This document shows, in pieces, positions 13,201 to 22,333 of a stretch of 64,000 bases of DNA. Source of the DNA: Xenopus tropicalis (Eukaryota; Chordata; Amphibia; Anura; Pipidae); assembly GCF_000004195.4 (NCBI RefSeq), contig NC_030683.2, positions 7,330,411 to 7,394,410 of the forward strand, in the 5' to 3' direction. Under the pieces are notes generated by a model. That model searched no databases and was not told the origin of the DNA. It worked only from the letters and a program-made list of their open reading frames with translations. Position 1 is the stretch's first letter. Each line of letters starts with the position of its first letter. The position numbers and the translations under genes are program-made.

Positions 13201-16107
13201 ACTGAAATACAACACAAAGCCTGCTGGGAAAAGCCCGGCCTTCGAACTGAGACTCCGCTCCAGTGAGGACAGCTGCCGGAATCAATCTGTATCCTGCTAT
13301 AACCTCACCATCTGTGTACAGTAAGTATGAAGGGGCAAAAGAAAGAGAAAAACTTTGGTATTTAATTCCAAAGGTTTTTGTTGACCAATGTAACTCAACT
13401 AAGTGTAGTAAGGTTACTAAATGATCCATAGATCATCACCAAGGAGTTAGAAAGTGTCATAAATGCTATTTTTGCTACAGAAAGAGTGCCGATATAAGCA
13501 TTTGCTCTTCTGAGTATCTCAGTAGCTACATGTTGATCACCAACCCCTTGGATGTTGCTCCTGGTGGCCTCAAAGTACTGTAGTTGTTTATTTTTGAATT
13601 CCTGAAGCCAAGATTTGGTTCCATGAAAACCAGGTGTACTGCCAAACATAACCTTCTGTAGGCTTCCACTCCACATAGGGGCTACCAAGTACCCCAGATA
13701 CACATTGCATGCTTGTGTTGCTCCTCAACTCAATGGAAAAAGTTTGGGAACCTCTGGTCTATGGGATATTCTCTGACAGTTTCATGTCTGTTCCAGGTAC
13801 ACTGGGCAACGTCAGAAAACCAACATGGTACTGATTCAAGCGGATTTGTTGTCTGGCTTCAGTTCCATTCCAGAGACTATAAACGAGGTAACAGAAATCT
13901 AGAATGGGAACTGTATGTGTCCATCTAACAGTGCATAGTGCGTGACCTGTAGAAAGACTTGAAATGTCCTAGTGAAGGTATCACACATTAAGCGAGTATT
14001 TGAACAAAACACCCACTTTTTGGCTGAGAGGCACACCTCCAGAAAAAGTTGGGTAACTTGTGGCCTGGAAAAGCACAGAATGCTCTCCTGCAACAAAAAT
14101 GTTATTTTTTCCCAGCATACATAGGTCCAAACCACAGCTGCACAAATTTCCCTGCAGCCAATAATCCAATTGATTAAAGGGACTTGCATCAAAGGGCGTT
14201 CTTTGTACATGTTTGTGCTCAGTACTTCCTTTCCAAACTGGGAGCAGTGGCAGTTACTGATGCAGGGAAACATGAAGCTACCACTATCTCTGAACCCGGT
14301 GGTAGCTCCAAGGATCCCACAGTACCCTGCATCAATTGCCACAGGGCGGTTGGGCAGAATTTAACTCCTGCCTTGTGTGTACCTAAATGTAGGGATATGC
14401 ACCCCACTGCCGTGCCCCCTCCCTCCAGTACCAAGTTGTGCCATAGAGCATACAGAGAGATGGTACCTCTTTCTTTCTGTTCTGGGAGTGCAAAAGGGTT
14501 GAGCCTAAGGCTTCCAGCTGTAACAAGGTGCATTGCATAAAAATAACATGGGGCCAAGAACCTCCGAACTGGACCATGGAGTTACAGTAGTTGTCATGCT
14601 AGTGCCACATATCATTTGTTTCACTTATCTTTTTGCTTGTGCTTTTATACATTTTTTTCCTCTTTGTTTCCCTTCCTGTAGCTTGAAAACCACCACCTGG
14701 TAAAGAAGATTGAAATCAAAATGGATCAAATAGTGATTTATATCGATGAGGTGAGGGGGTGAATGACAAACACTGAGCTGATGTTTGTTCCCACAAAGTG
14801 ACAGGGATATAGACCTCAGGATAAATGTTTGGAATGATGTAGACAGTGATTCAGTTTCCTTAATCATGTGGATGATAGGCCCCAGTAGGCCTTCTTTCCT
14901 AACTTCTGCTCCTCCCCTCTTGCATGCCACGCCCCCGCTCCATGGTGCTGGGCCACCAGGTAACTGCCACTGTGTACCGCATACCATAGCAACCGGGCAG
15001 ATGAACAGGGGGGGGGATGATAAATGGGTAGAAAAGTAAAACCATAAAAAGAGTTGAGGGAAAAATAGCAAGTAGCGCCAATTATACCAGATGCCATGAG
15101 GTTTAGAACTAAGGTAGAACTTCATCTTCCATGGGAGGCTGGTGTTGAATGTGGATATTTGGCTTGAGGAAGGAATAAGAAGACAGAATAAGATTTATGG
15201 AATGTCTGGTGGTGCCAGGGTTATCAGGAATCCCATTTAGGCTCCATTAGAGTAAGAGTTGGACCAAATGCAGATGTTACCAACCAACTGGATCCTGAGA
15301 TGTGAGGAACAAGGGCTTGTACCCATTGGAGTCAAAATAACCACAGTGGTTGACTGTGGTTGTTTTGACTCCAATGTGTACAAGCCCTTGTTCCCCCTCA
15401 TCTCCATTTCTACCCCTAGAGCTGACTGCCCTCTATTCACTCACCCCCTCAACCTCTTGTTCTTTTGCAGCTCTCTCATGAAACTCAATGTTTCTCCTTC
15501 CTGGCAAGGCAAGACGTCCTGGTAGAGAATCTGGCATCACAGCTGGTGAAGGTGTACGACTTTTACCAAAGAGGTATAACTGCTATTATTATTTATTTAC
15601 CCAACCCACCTATTTCTTATACTACATAATGTCTTTAAATGACACTTGACCATTTGTGGGAGGAAGAGAAGAAAAACATTTGGTCCATCAACTCATCCTC
15701 ACTGTGTAAGGAGCGGTTCCTCAGGCAACGTTTCAGCCTTAGTCTTGGACGAAATGTTGCCTGTTCTGACCTAATAAAGTCTCAATTTCATATGTTGTCT
15801 GTCTAAACCCTTGGCCAAGGTCTCTGGACTGTTGGGTTGAAGCCCACACTACCTGGGGAAGGGTTCCTGTAGCCATCCTATCGCACTAGGATTCCACAGT
15901 CACAGCCCCTTGCCCGACAATATTGCCTTTATCCTGAGCTGATTTATTCAATATTTCCCCTGCGGCTCCGATTGGCCCCATTATGTGCAAAAAAATATTT
16001 CCCTCCTCCTCCCCCAGCCCTGGTGCTAATTAGATTTTATGTTAATGTCATGTTTTCTTATTACAGAAGAAGAAGTCGATGCGATGTACAACCTGCCCAG
16101 GCTTTAA
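1255..16107 (+). CDS. Alpha-2-macroglobulin-family protease inhibitor, C-terminal 761 residues (18 exons)
   Basis: Family members are secreted inhibitors that trap proteases through a bait region and a reactive thioester. Readable exons: 1255-1405, 3045-3270, 5058-5184, 5717-5838, 7072-7123, 7247-7330, 8639-8815, 9268-9349, 9560-9716, 10001-10075, 10509-10671, 11294-11514, 12857-13078, 13196-13320, 13797-13887, 14682-14750, 15471-15573, 16067-16107. All have AG/GT borders and compatible phases, with no stop or frameshift. The first exon ends the bait region and carries FPETWIW; the next has PDTITEWKA and LRAFQPFF. The thioester motif GCGEQNM is in 8639-8815, and the receptor-binding domain ends with VKVYDFYQR. 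The C-terminus [13 protein letters not shown] is shorter than, and unlike, that of mammalian A2M. The N-terminal half lies left of the window. Candidates are a2m, ovostatin-like or endodermin-like; I cannot choose between them. The family call is firm. Confidence 0.93.
1995..2884. mobile_element. Non-autonomous DNA transposon-like element with terminal inverted repeats
   Basis: The left end GGGGAATTCACAAAAGTGG is matched in inverse at the right end by CACTTTTGTGAATTCCCC. A second ACAAATTCACAAAAGTGGAG lies inside at about 2780. The middle (about 2240-2740) looks like unrelated filler. No transposase frame is present. It lies in a macroglobulin intron. Confidence 0.6.
3438..3638 (-). mobile_element. 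CR1/L2-like retroelement 3' tail fragment
   Basis: Read on the minus strand this gives GTAAGCTCTACGGGGCAGGG near one end, then GCGCTGCGTACCC and GCGCTTTATAAATAAAG, ending in a short ATAC/ATGT-like tandem tail. This pattern resembles 3' ends of CR1/L2-type LINEs and the SINEs that borrow them. Three further copies sit inside the 95-bp satellite (36222, 42372, 44357). The family assignment is from memory of the motif, not from a search. Confidence 0.5.
3999..5050. repeat. Intronic minisatellite, 27-31 bp units
   Basis: About 36 degenerate copies of a unit such as AGTATATATTTGTCCTAACC followed by AATAATCCC. The array ends directly at the polypyrimidine/AG (TTTGTCCTTCCAG) of the exon starting at 5058. 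Each intact unit carries CTAAC and CCAAT. Open frames in this stretch are repeat artefacts. Confidence 0.9.
6492..6707. mobile_element. hAT-type MITE, 216 bp
   Basis: Terminal inverted repeats CAGGGTTGGACTGGG and CCCAGTCCGACCCTG enclose GC-rich sequence. The flanking 8-mers CATGTGGT and GATGTGGT match at 7 of 8 positions, as expected for an aged hAT target duplication. Same family as 12287-12554. It lies in a macroglobulin intron. Confidence 0.75.
7570..7920. repeat. Diverged direct repeat pair in an intron
   Basis: About 90 bp at roughly 7575-7668 (GAGTAAGAGAAACAATAGGG, then AGCGCTGGCTCCTTCTGAAAG) recurs at roughly 7832-7910 with small changes. A C-run and CACCCCC sequence lie between the copies. 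It probably belongs to a dispersed repeat family. Confidence 0.6.
8165..8548 (+). pseudogene. BAG3-like coding fragment nested in a macroglobulin intron
   Basis: An open frame reads Ser/Gln-rich sequence, then [15 protein letters not shown], then [20 protein letters not shown], and stops at 8546-8548. This matches the second IPV-motif region of the co-chaperone BAG3, where the IPV motif binds small heat-shock proteins. Only this central segment is visible. The WW and BAG domains are absent, and the sequence after about residue 100 diverges. The frame is not broken. TCCATCGCAG at the 5' edge resembles a splice acceptor, so the source may be a captured exon rather than a cDNA. Its phase does not link it to the host gene in an obvious way. 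A degraded retrocopy or translocated exon is most likely; an expressed nested exon is possible. Confidence 0.6.
8639..8815 (+). other. Thioester-domain exon of the macroglobulin gene
   Basis: This 177-bp exon reads [20 protein letters not shown] followed by [20 protein letters not shown]. The CGEQ motif is the Cys-Gln thioester that links covalently to attacked targets in A2M, C3 and C4. It is intact, so the inhibitor or opsonin chemistry is predicted to be functional. Phases on both sides fit the neighbouring exons. Confidence 0.95.
9106..9231. repeat. 21-bp x 6 tandem repeat
   Basis: Six copies of GGGCAACATGCTTGGTACGGT (variants GATACGGT and TAGGCAAC), ending 36 bp before the exon at 9268. 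The unit is a multiple of three and open in frame, but there is no sign it is exonic. Confidence 0.85.
11920..12775. repeat. Intronic segmental duplication, two diverged copies
   Basis: Sequence from about 11930 to 12120 (GGTACTATAAGGCTTTCTCC, CTTACCAAAGTGACTGAT, TGCCTAATCCCTAT) recurs from about 12557 to 12725. The two copies are direct repeats about 600 bp apart. The hAT MITE at 12287-12554 lies between them, at the edge of the second copy. Confidence 0.8.
12287..12554. mobile_element. hAT-type MITE, 268 bp, with perfect 8-bp target duplication
   Basis: Ends CAGGGTCGGACTGGG and CCCAGTCCGACCCTG are inverted repeats. The flanking 8-mers at 12279-12286 and 12555-12562 are both GTGGAAGG. An 8-bp duplication is the hAT signature. 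The interior is GC-rich and non-coding. Confidence 0.88.
15297..15402. repeat. Long near-perfect inverted repeat (hairpin) in an intron
   Basis: The arm starting GAACAAGGGCTTGTACCCAT at 15307 is repeated in inverse, ending at 15393. About 41 bp of arm has two mismatches, around a loop of about five bases, and weaker complementarity extends outward. It lies 70-80 bp upstream of the macroglobulin exon at 15471. Confidence 0.9.
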
Positions 16108-16123
16108 GGCAAGTGTATGCTTT

Positions 16124-16129
16124 AATAAA
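16124..16129 (+). terminator. Polyadenylation signal AATAAA of the macroglobulin gene
   Basis: AATAAA lies 17 bp after the stop codon. This would give a very short 3' untranslated region, as is usual for A2M-family transcripts. Confidence 0.7.
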
Positions 16130-16799
16130 AATACATTTATAGATGATATAAGTTTATCCTCCCAGTGAGTCAGTTCTGTTCAATACACATAGAACTGTTG
16201 CCTCCAGTTTTGTCCTGGACACTCTGGTTTTTGGAAGGGCTGTCTGAGCCTAAACTGCCTGCCCCCTTTTCCTGATTTGGAAAACCAAGAACTTTTCTAG
16301 ATTTACTCAATGATCTGCCAATCGCCGAGTTATAGTCCCACCCTATGACATCATGGCCCTGCCTGACATCACTGTTCCCGCCATGACATCACCTCCTGTT
16401 CCTGCAGGGGAAAAGTGGCAACTGTAACATGTATAGATGGTTTTTGACCTACAAATCACATCCCGCATAGCATTACACCCTTGTTTAATAGTGACTCTGT
16501 GCCTAAAGGCCCCACAAACATCCATCTGAGGGTTCAATGAATGATCATATTTACTTCATATTTGTAAGTGACCTAACTAGCCAGGGGACTCAGCTCAGCA
16601 AACATGCAAAACGTCAACCCCCATTCACATGGAAAAACATCATTGGGCAACTGGATTTCCCATCATCCCAGTCATGTAAAAGTGATAGTGTGGAGCCAAA
16701 CACGATGCCACAGAAAGTCATTTCTATGAATAATGACCAAGTTGGCCGACCCAAGGTGAACAGCCCTGACCCTTGGAGTTAGGAGGCGCCAATGCCAAT

Positions 16800-17403
16800 C
16801 ACTGCACCACTGGGCCCCCCACATAATGGCGCAATGCAGTAGCGCACCCTAAAACCCCAATATGCACCACTGGGCCCCCCGCATAATGGGACAATGCAGT
16901 AGCGCACCCTTAAACCCCAATATGCACCACTGGGCCCCCCACATAATGGCGCAATGCAGTAGCGCACCCTAAAACCCCAATATGCACCACTGGGCCCCCC
17001 ACATAATGGCGTAATGCAGTAGCATACCCTAAAACCCCAATATGCACCACTGGGCCCCCCACATAATGGCGCAATGCAGTCGCGCACCCTAAAACCCCAA
17101 TATGCACCACTGGGCTTCCCACATAATGGCGCAATGCAGTAGTGTACCCTAAAACCCCAATATGCACCACTGGGCCCCCCACATAATGGTGCAATGCAGT
17201 AGCGTACCCTAAAACCCCAATATGCACCACTGGGCTTCCCACATAATGGCGCAATGCAGTAGCGCACCCTAAAACCCCAATATGCACCACTGGGCTTCCC
17301 ACATAATGGCGCAATGCAGTAGTGTACCCTAAAACCCCAATATGCACCACTGGGCCCCCCACATAATGGCGCAATGCAGTAGTGCACCCTAAAACCCCAA
17401 TAT
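16800..17403. repeat. 60-bp x 10 tandem repeat
   Basis: Ten head-to-tail copies of a 60-bp unit beginning ATGCACCACTGGGCCCCCCA and ending CCCTAAAACCCCAAT. Variants GGGCTTCCC and AGTGTACCC alternate among copies, suggesting duplication of blocks of units. Minus-strand open frames of 202 and 154 codons here are repeat artefacts. Confidence 0.95.
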
Positions 17404-18116
17404 GTGTTTGTTTCTCACTACAGATGGAGACCTTTCAGGTTTAGTTTCCTGGGAGGAATGAATAGTGGGTACCAGCCAGCATGAAGAGCAATAACTGGAG
17501 GATGGGGCAAGATGGTTGAGGAACTGACTGGTGGAGAAACCCTGAGAGGGAAGACAAAGGATCCATTGAGTCAAAATCATTTTTGTATTAGGGAAAAAGT
17601 GTGTGGAATTACTGTAAATTACTGACTAATAAAATATTGTCTTTGTCTACAATCATTTTGTTTTTCTGGCTTCCTGTCACAGAGAGGGAATGAGGGAAGC
17701 AGCCAATCCTGGTTTGGCTTTGGGATTTGCCCAAGATTCTCTCAAGGTTCTCTTTAACTCTTGCTTGTCTTAATTTGCACATGCAGATTCGGATTCAGTA
17801 TGCGGCTGAATCGTTCACTAAGGATTCGGATCCTAAAAGTGCCCTAGAGGGTATATTCCTATTTATTTGTTTATAAAAAATTTTTAAAAAAGTTTTGGGG
17901 TTTTTTTCAGTTCAACACACATCTCTCCTTTATCCACAGATATGAATTCCCGCTATTTGGAAAGTATTACTTATAGTTCCTGTGGAATAGGGATGCAACA
18001 AATATGCAATTTGGCCAAGATTCGGCCGTTTTCAGCAGGATTTTGATACGGCCCAACCCATACTCCTGGCCAAATCCATTTACTAACCGTCCAATTTTAT
18101 TTCTTCCCATTTCAGA

Positions 18117-18930
18117 TTTTTAGCCTTAAAAGTCACTGGGGAAAAAACTTGCAACTTTGTTGAGATTTACTATGCGTCCAAACGGCTAAAAATCTGAATG
18201 TGACAATTCCCCAGCTAAAACATGCTGAGATCATGTAGAAGCCAATGGCAGATTCCCGTCCCTGGAAGACCCTTCTTTTGCTTCAAAACTCAAGACGGTG
18301 TTTTGTGCGACAAATTGAAAAAGTCCCGGTTTTCATGCAACGTTGAAAAATGTGGGATTTTCAGAACTTTTCTACAACTTTTTCAGTTCAGACTTTTTAG
18401 TAAATGTAAGATGTTTGTGGAAACGAGTTTTAAAAGCTAAAAAATAAGAAACGTTAGAGTTTAAGTAATTCTGCCCCTATAAAACATTTCTCCTTTTTTT
18501 TAATTTAAAGAAGCCCCTGTGGGGCAGAGATTGACTAAAATTCAAACATTTCTATTTATTTTTTATTTTAAAATTCGAATAAACTCATTTCCACAAATAT
18601 CCGGCATTTACTAAATAATTTGAAATGAAAAAGCACATGTGGGAAAAGTCCCAAAAATTCAAAATTTTTCAACTTGTCACATGAAACCTGCAACTTTTTC
18701 AACTTGGCACACAAAATCCAGCATCAAAAAAGCGAAGCGGAAGAAGGATCCTCCGGGGAAGGGACGTCTGCCATTGGCTTCTACGTGATCTCGGCAAGTT
18801 TAACCTGGCGAATTGTCTGATTCAGATTTTTTGCCATTTCAATGCTTCGTAACTCTTGTAAAAGTTCTTTTTTCCGGTGATTTTTAGCGTTAAAAAAAAT
18901 TCTGAAGTTAGTAAATGGCCCCTTTTTTTC
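18117..18930. mobile_element. Palindromic non-autonomous DNA element
   Basis: Sequence around 18228-18290 (GAGATCATGTAGAAGCCAAT) reappears inverted around 18770-18795 (ATTGGCTTCTACGTGATCTC). Further arm matches include GATTTTTAGCCTTAAAAGT and its inverse near 18875. The two arms, several hundred bases each, are diverged. No transposase is visible. Confidence 0.7.
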
Positions 18931-19500
18931 AATAAATATGAGAAAACAAAGTTCTTGGGGACTGTCCAAAATACTTTTATTTTTACTCACAGACGCTAAT
19001 CCCCCCCCCCCCCGTGCATAGGGACAATAATAGGACTATATGTAAGGACAATAATAGGTGAGTATCTGTTTCTAAACGGCATCTGAATAAGCAAACCCAA
19101 GGTAAAGCAACAAAAAAATAAGTCTTATAATTTATCCAGGGGTTTTCAAGTTCCAGCCTGGCGTTTTCCAGATAAGGGGTCTTTCCATAATTTGGATCTT
19201 CATACCTTTAGTCAACTGCACAGTTGGATCATTTACTACCCCTAGGCAAAGTTGCCCCTGGGCAGAAACCCATAGCAACTGGTTACTAGTTTACGGTCAT
19301 TGTTCCACCTGCAGCTGGTTAAAAAGAGAGTCACTGATTGGTTGCTAGGGGTTATTGCCCTTGGCCAAATTTGCCCAGTGTTTTTTTAAATAAACCCCAC
19401 AGTAAGATGTGTAACAAGGGACCACAAACAGTAATTCTAGGGTTTTGTTTTTGCTCCTTATATTATTCAAGGCCCAGCGACCATGGTGTCAGACCAACTG

Positions 19501-19647
19501 TTACTATATACATGCACATGTATGTATATATGTATATTATATATATACACACACACACACTGTATGTTTATATGTATATTATATTTATATATATATATAT
19601 TTATATATATATATATACACTGTATGTTTATATGTATATTATGTATG

Positions 19648-19695
<48 letters not shown>

Positions 19696-19735
19696 ACATA
19701 CAGTGTATGTGTGTGTGTATATATATATATTAGTT
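19501..19735. repeat. TA/CA microsatellite block
   Basis: Alternating (TA)n, (CA)n and CTGTATGTTTATATGTATAT motifs, some of them inverted. A similar block lies at 20053-20272. Open frames rich in Tyr-Ile here are artefacts. Confidence 0.95.
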
Positions 19736-19900
19736 CCGGTACTGGAAGCAGACCACATACAGAGTGGTAATTGCCCGGGTGCTTATGCAAAAAAATACAA
19801 ATATAAGAGCAATACAGGCCAGCACTCACGGGTCTTTGAGAAATAACATGTCAAAATAAAAATTAAACAAAAAATATATGGCTACATGGTTTTTTATTGA

Positions 19901-19975
19901 TCCGACGTTTCAGTTCCTAACAGGAACTTTTCATCCCTGATTGATGAAAGTTCCAGTGGGAACTGAAACGTCGGA
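19901..19975 (+). other. Hairpin with hammerhead-ribozyme-like core
   Basis: The inverted repeat CCGACGTTTCAGTTCC and GGAACTGAAACGTCGG forms a hairpin. Within its 3' half, TTGATGA (19941-19947), a stem AGTTCC/GGAACT, GAAA (19965-19968) and CGTC follow in hammerhead order. The first core base is T instead of C, and one extra A precedes the stem, so activity is doubtful. Confidence 0.35.
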
Positions 19976-20052
19976 CCAATAAACCTTTCGTTTATTTTTC
20001 TAAAAACTTTGACTCCTGAGTTCAAATTCCTGATGAGTGCCGTCACCTCCTA

Positions 20053-20094
<42 letters not shown>

Positions 20095-20106
20095 TACACT
20101 GTATGT

Positions 20107-20137
<31 letters not shown>

Positions 20138-20175
20138 ATATACATACATAATATACATATAAACATACAGTGTAT

Positions 20176-20216
<41 letters not shown>

Positions 20217-20272
20217 GATAAATATATATATATATATATCTATATATATATCTATATATATATATATATAGT
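20053..20272. repeat. TA/CA microsatellite block
   Basis: (TA)n with CACACACATACACTGTATG and later TATCTA-type variants. It mirrors the block at 19501-19735 in inverse orientation around the 19.9 kb hairpin element. Confidence 0.95.
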
Positions 20273-21256
20273 GACGTACTGATAGGAGCACTCAAATGTA
20301 ATTAAACAGCTGCCTGGGTGCAAATGAAAATAGCGATACAAATAGAAAGCAATTGCACTCAATGGGACTTGTGCAAGAAATCAAAAAGGCTTTATTTAAA
20401 TCCCAACGGACCAAAACATTGCGGTTAAATAAAGCCTTTCTGATTGCTAGGTATGAGTCTGGCCCCTCGGTGGGCCCAGTACATGGGCTACTGACAGTCT
20501 GAAAGGAGCAAGTTGAGCGATTTATTGGCCCACACATGGCCACCTGCTTCCCATCACTGCATTGTGTATAGAGAGTTATCAGCCAGAACCCATATACTCT
20601 CGGGGCCCTGAAGCTGCAAGGACAAGATGGCGGCCCTGGGTATTGAGTTTCAGCCCATCTATAGGGCAGAGGGAATGTTGGTATTTGCTATTCTAATACA
20701 GTGACTCTTATATCTGTAATCTGATTAGAAACCAAGTTGAGGGAAACCAAGGAGCATGAAAGCCTCTGCTTTATTAGCTATGGGAAATGTTACCCTGCGT
20801 GTATGGTTCAACTGCATCTCCCCGCATCCCCCAAAGAGGGATGGCATGTGGCATTTCAACTGTATTACCCCCCCATACACTTATGTACTGTCTGAACTGA
20901 GCAACACTCCAGCCAATGGGCTGATGGGGATTCAGGCTGTGCTGCCATGGCAACAGGCACTGTCATTCACTGAGAGTTCCAGTATCCAGTATTCCAGTTT
21001 AAACTTTATCCCTAAATCTCTAACTTACTGCAAGTTTTATGTTTTACTGGTGAATTTAAACATTTGCACTACAGTTTCTCCCCATATTCTCCCGCTTTAT
21101 TACTTGTATTCTCTCCTTCCGTGTGATTATATAACATTACACATCATTACAGCATGAATTATTTACTCTGTTAAACAGACTCTTGGCTTAGTGTATCTTT
21201 GCCACTGGGATACTAACTAGTGGGTTTGTGTTCTGCTACCATGGCAACAGGGACTG

Positions 21257-21420
21257 CACTGTGATCCACAGCAACAAGAAAGGCATTGTGATGTCATCAA
21301 TAGCAACAAGAAAGGCATTGTGATGTCATCATTATCTAAGCTGACTAAGTGACGTCTCTGCTAGTTTAGTGACACTTGCTTGTTAGTCACTGAGGAGCCG
21401 ACACTGTCCCTCTTCAGTGC
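21257..21420 (+). promoter_or_regulatory. Candidate upstream region of the kinase gene with CRE-like sites
   Basis: Two 32-bp direct repeats place TGATGTCATCA at 21289-21299 and 21321-21331, followed by TGACGTCT at 21350-21357. These resemble ATF/CREB sites. The region is about 1 kb upstream of the kinase start codon, which appears to follow a splice acceptor at 22321-22322, so a 5' untranslated exon should lie upstream. The promoter role is inference. Confidence 0.3.
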
Positions 21421-21656
21421 TAATAACCATTTTATTTTACGATCTATTTTTAATATTTGTAAGTAAATAATTACTTTTATTATGTAATAACATATATATT
21501 TAAACCTGATATTTTATACTATATGGTTCATGTTGATAAAACCTGGGGGGCCAAATATAATATAGCAATAGTATTCAGCGGGGGGGGCTAATATATTCCC
21601 CTTCCCTCGTAATATGTTTTCTTGTACTTTGGTTCAAAATCCCAGACTTTTCTAGG

Positions 21657-22195
21657 GGGCACATTTACTTACCCACGAACGGGCCGTTTTTTTCGTAATG
21701 ATCGGTATTTTGCGATTTTTCGGAAAATTGTTGCGACTTTTTCGTAGCCATTCCGAAAGTTGCGCAAAATGTTGCGATTTTTTCGTAGCGTTAAAACTTG
21801 CGTGAAAAGTCGCGACTTTTTCGCAGCTTTCGCGCCGAGTACGAAAGATTCGGATTCATTCAAGCTTCAGTATGGTGACTTTTCTTGGGCCAGGTTGGAG
21901 CTGCAGGGTGCCATTGAGTCCTATGGGAGGCTTCCAAAATCATGCTAAGTCTGAAAGTTTCAATACGAAAAAGTCGTGACAAGATACGAGCGAATCGTAA
22001 TGGCTACGAAAAACTCGCGTTTTTTCGCGCAAGTCGTAATGGTTACGAACAAGTCGCGACAATTTCCGAAAAGTTGTAAAGGCAACGAAAAAATCGCAAA
22101 AAATACGAAAAAGTCGCAAAACGTTCGTTTTCCAATCGGAATTTTTCCAATTCGGATTCGAATTCGTGTCTTAGTAAATCAGCCCCTAAGGCTTT
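21657..22195. mobile_element. Palindromic MITE-like element
   Basis: Ends GGGGGCACATTTACTTA and TTAGTAAATCAGCCCCT are imperfect inverted repeats. The interior is rich in TTTTCG/CGAAAA steps, with arms complementary to each other. No coding frame is supported. It lies directly 5' of the kinase coding region. Confidence 0.65.
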
Positions 22196-22333
22196 TTGAA
22201 CTTCCTGAGTTTGATGTGTTACTTATAGTTTCAACACAGTTTGCAATACATTTCTAGTGGTAAAATGCAGAGTTTTGTCGTCGCTATAAATTTCATCCTG
22301 AATTATCTGTTTTCTCATTTAGAATTTATCATT

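Noticed and set aside
12819..13429. Minus-strand frames over macroglobulin exons
   Set aside because: Antisense shadows of exons 12857-13078 and 13196-13320.
16779..17387. 202-codon minus-strand frame (CYCIAPLCGGPSGAYWGF-type repeat)
   Set aside because: It is the 60-bp tandem repeat read in frame; a second overlapping frame is equally open.
19338..20295. Tyr/Ile-rich frames on both strands
   Set aside because: They are translations of TA/CA microsatellites.
20756..21157. 133-codon plus-strand frame upstream of the kinase
   Set aside because: No domain, no splice context, and composition like the surrounding non-coding DNA.
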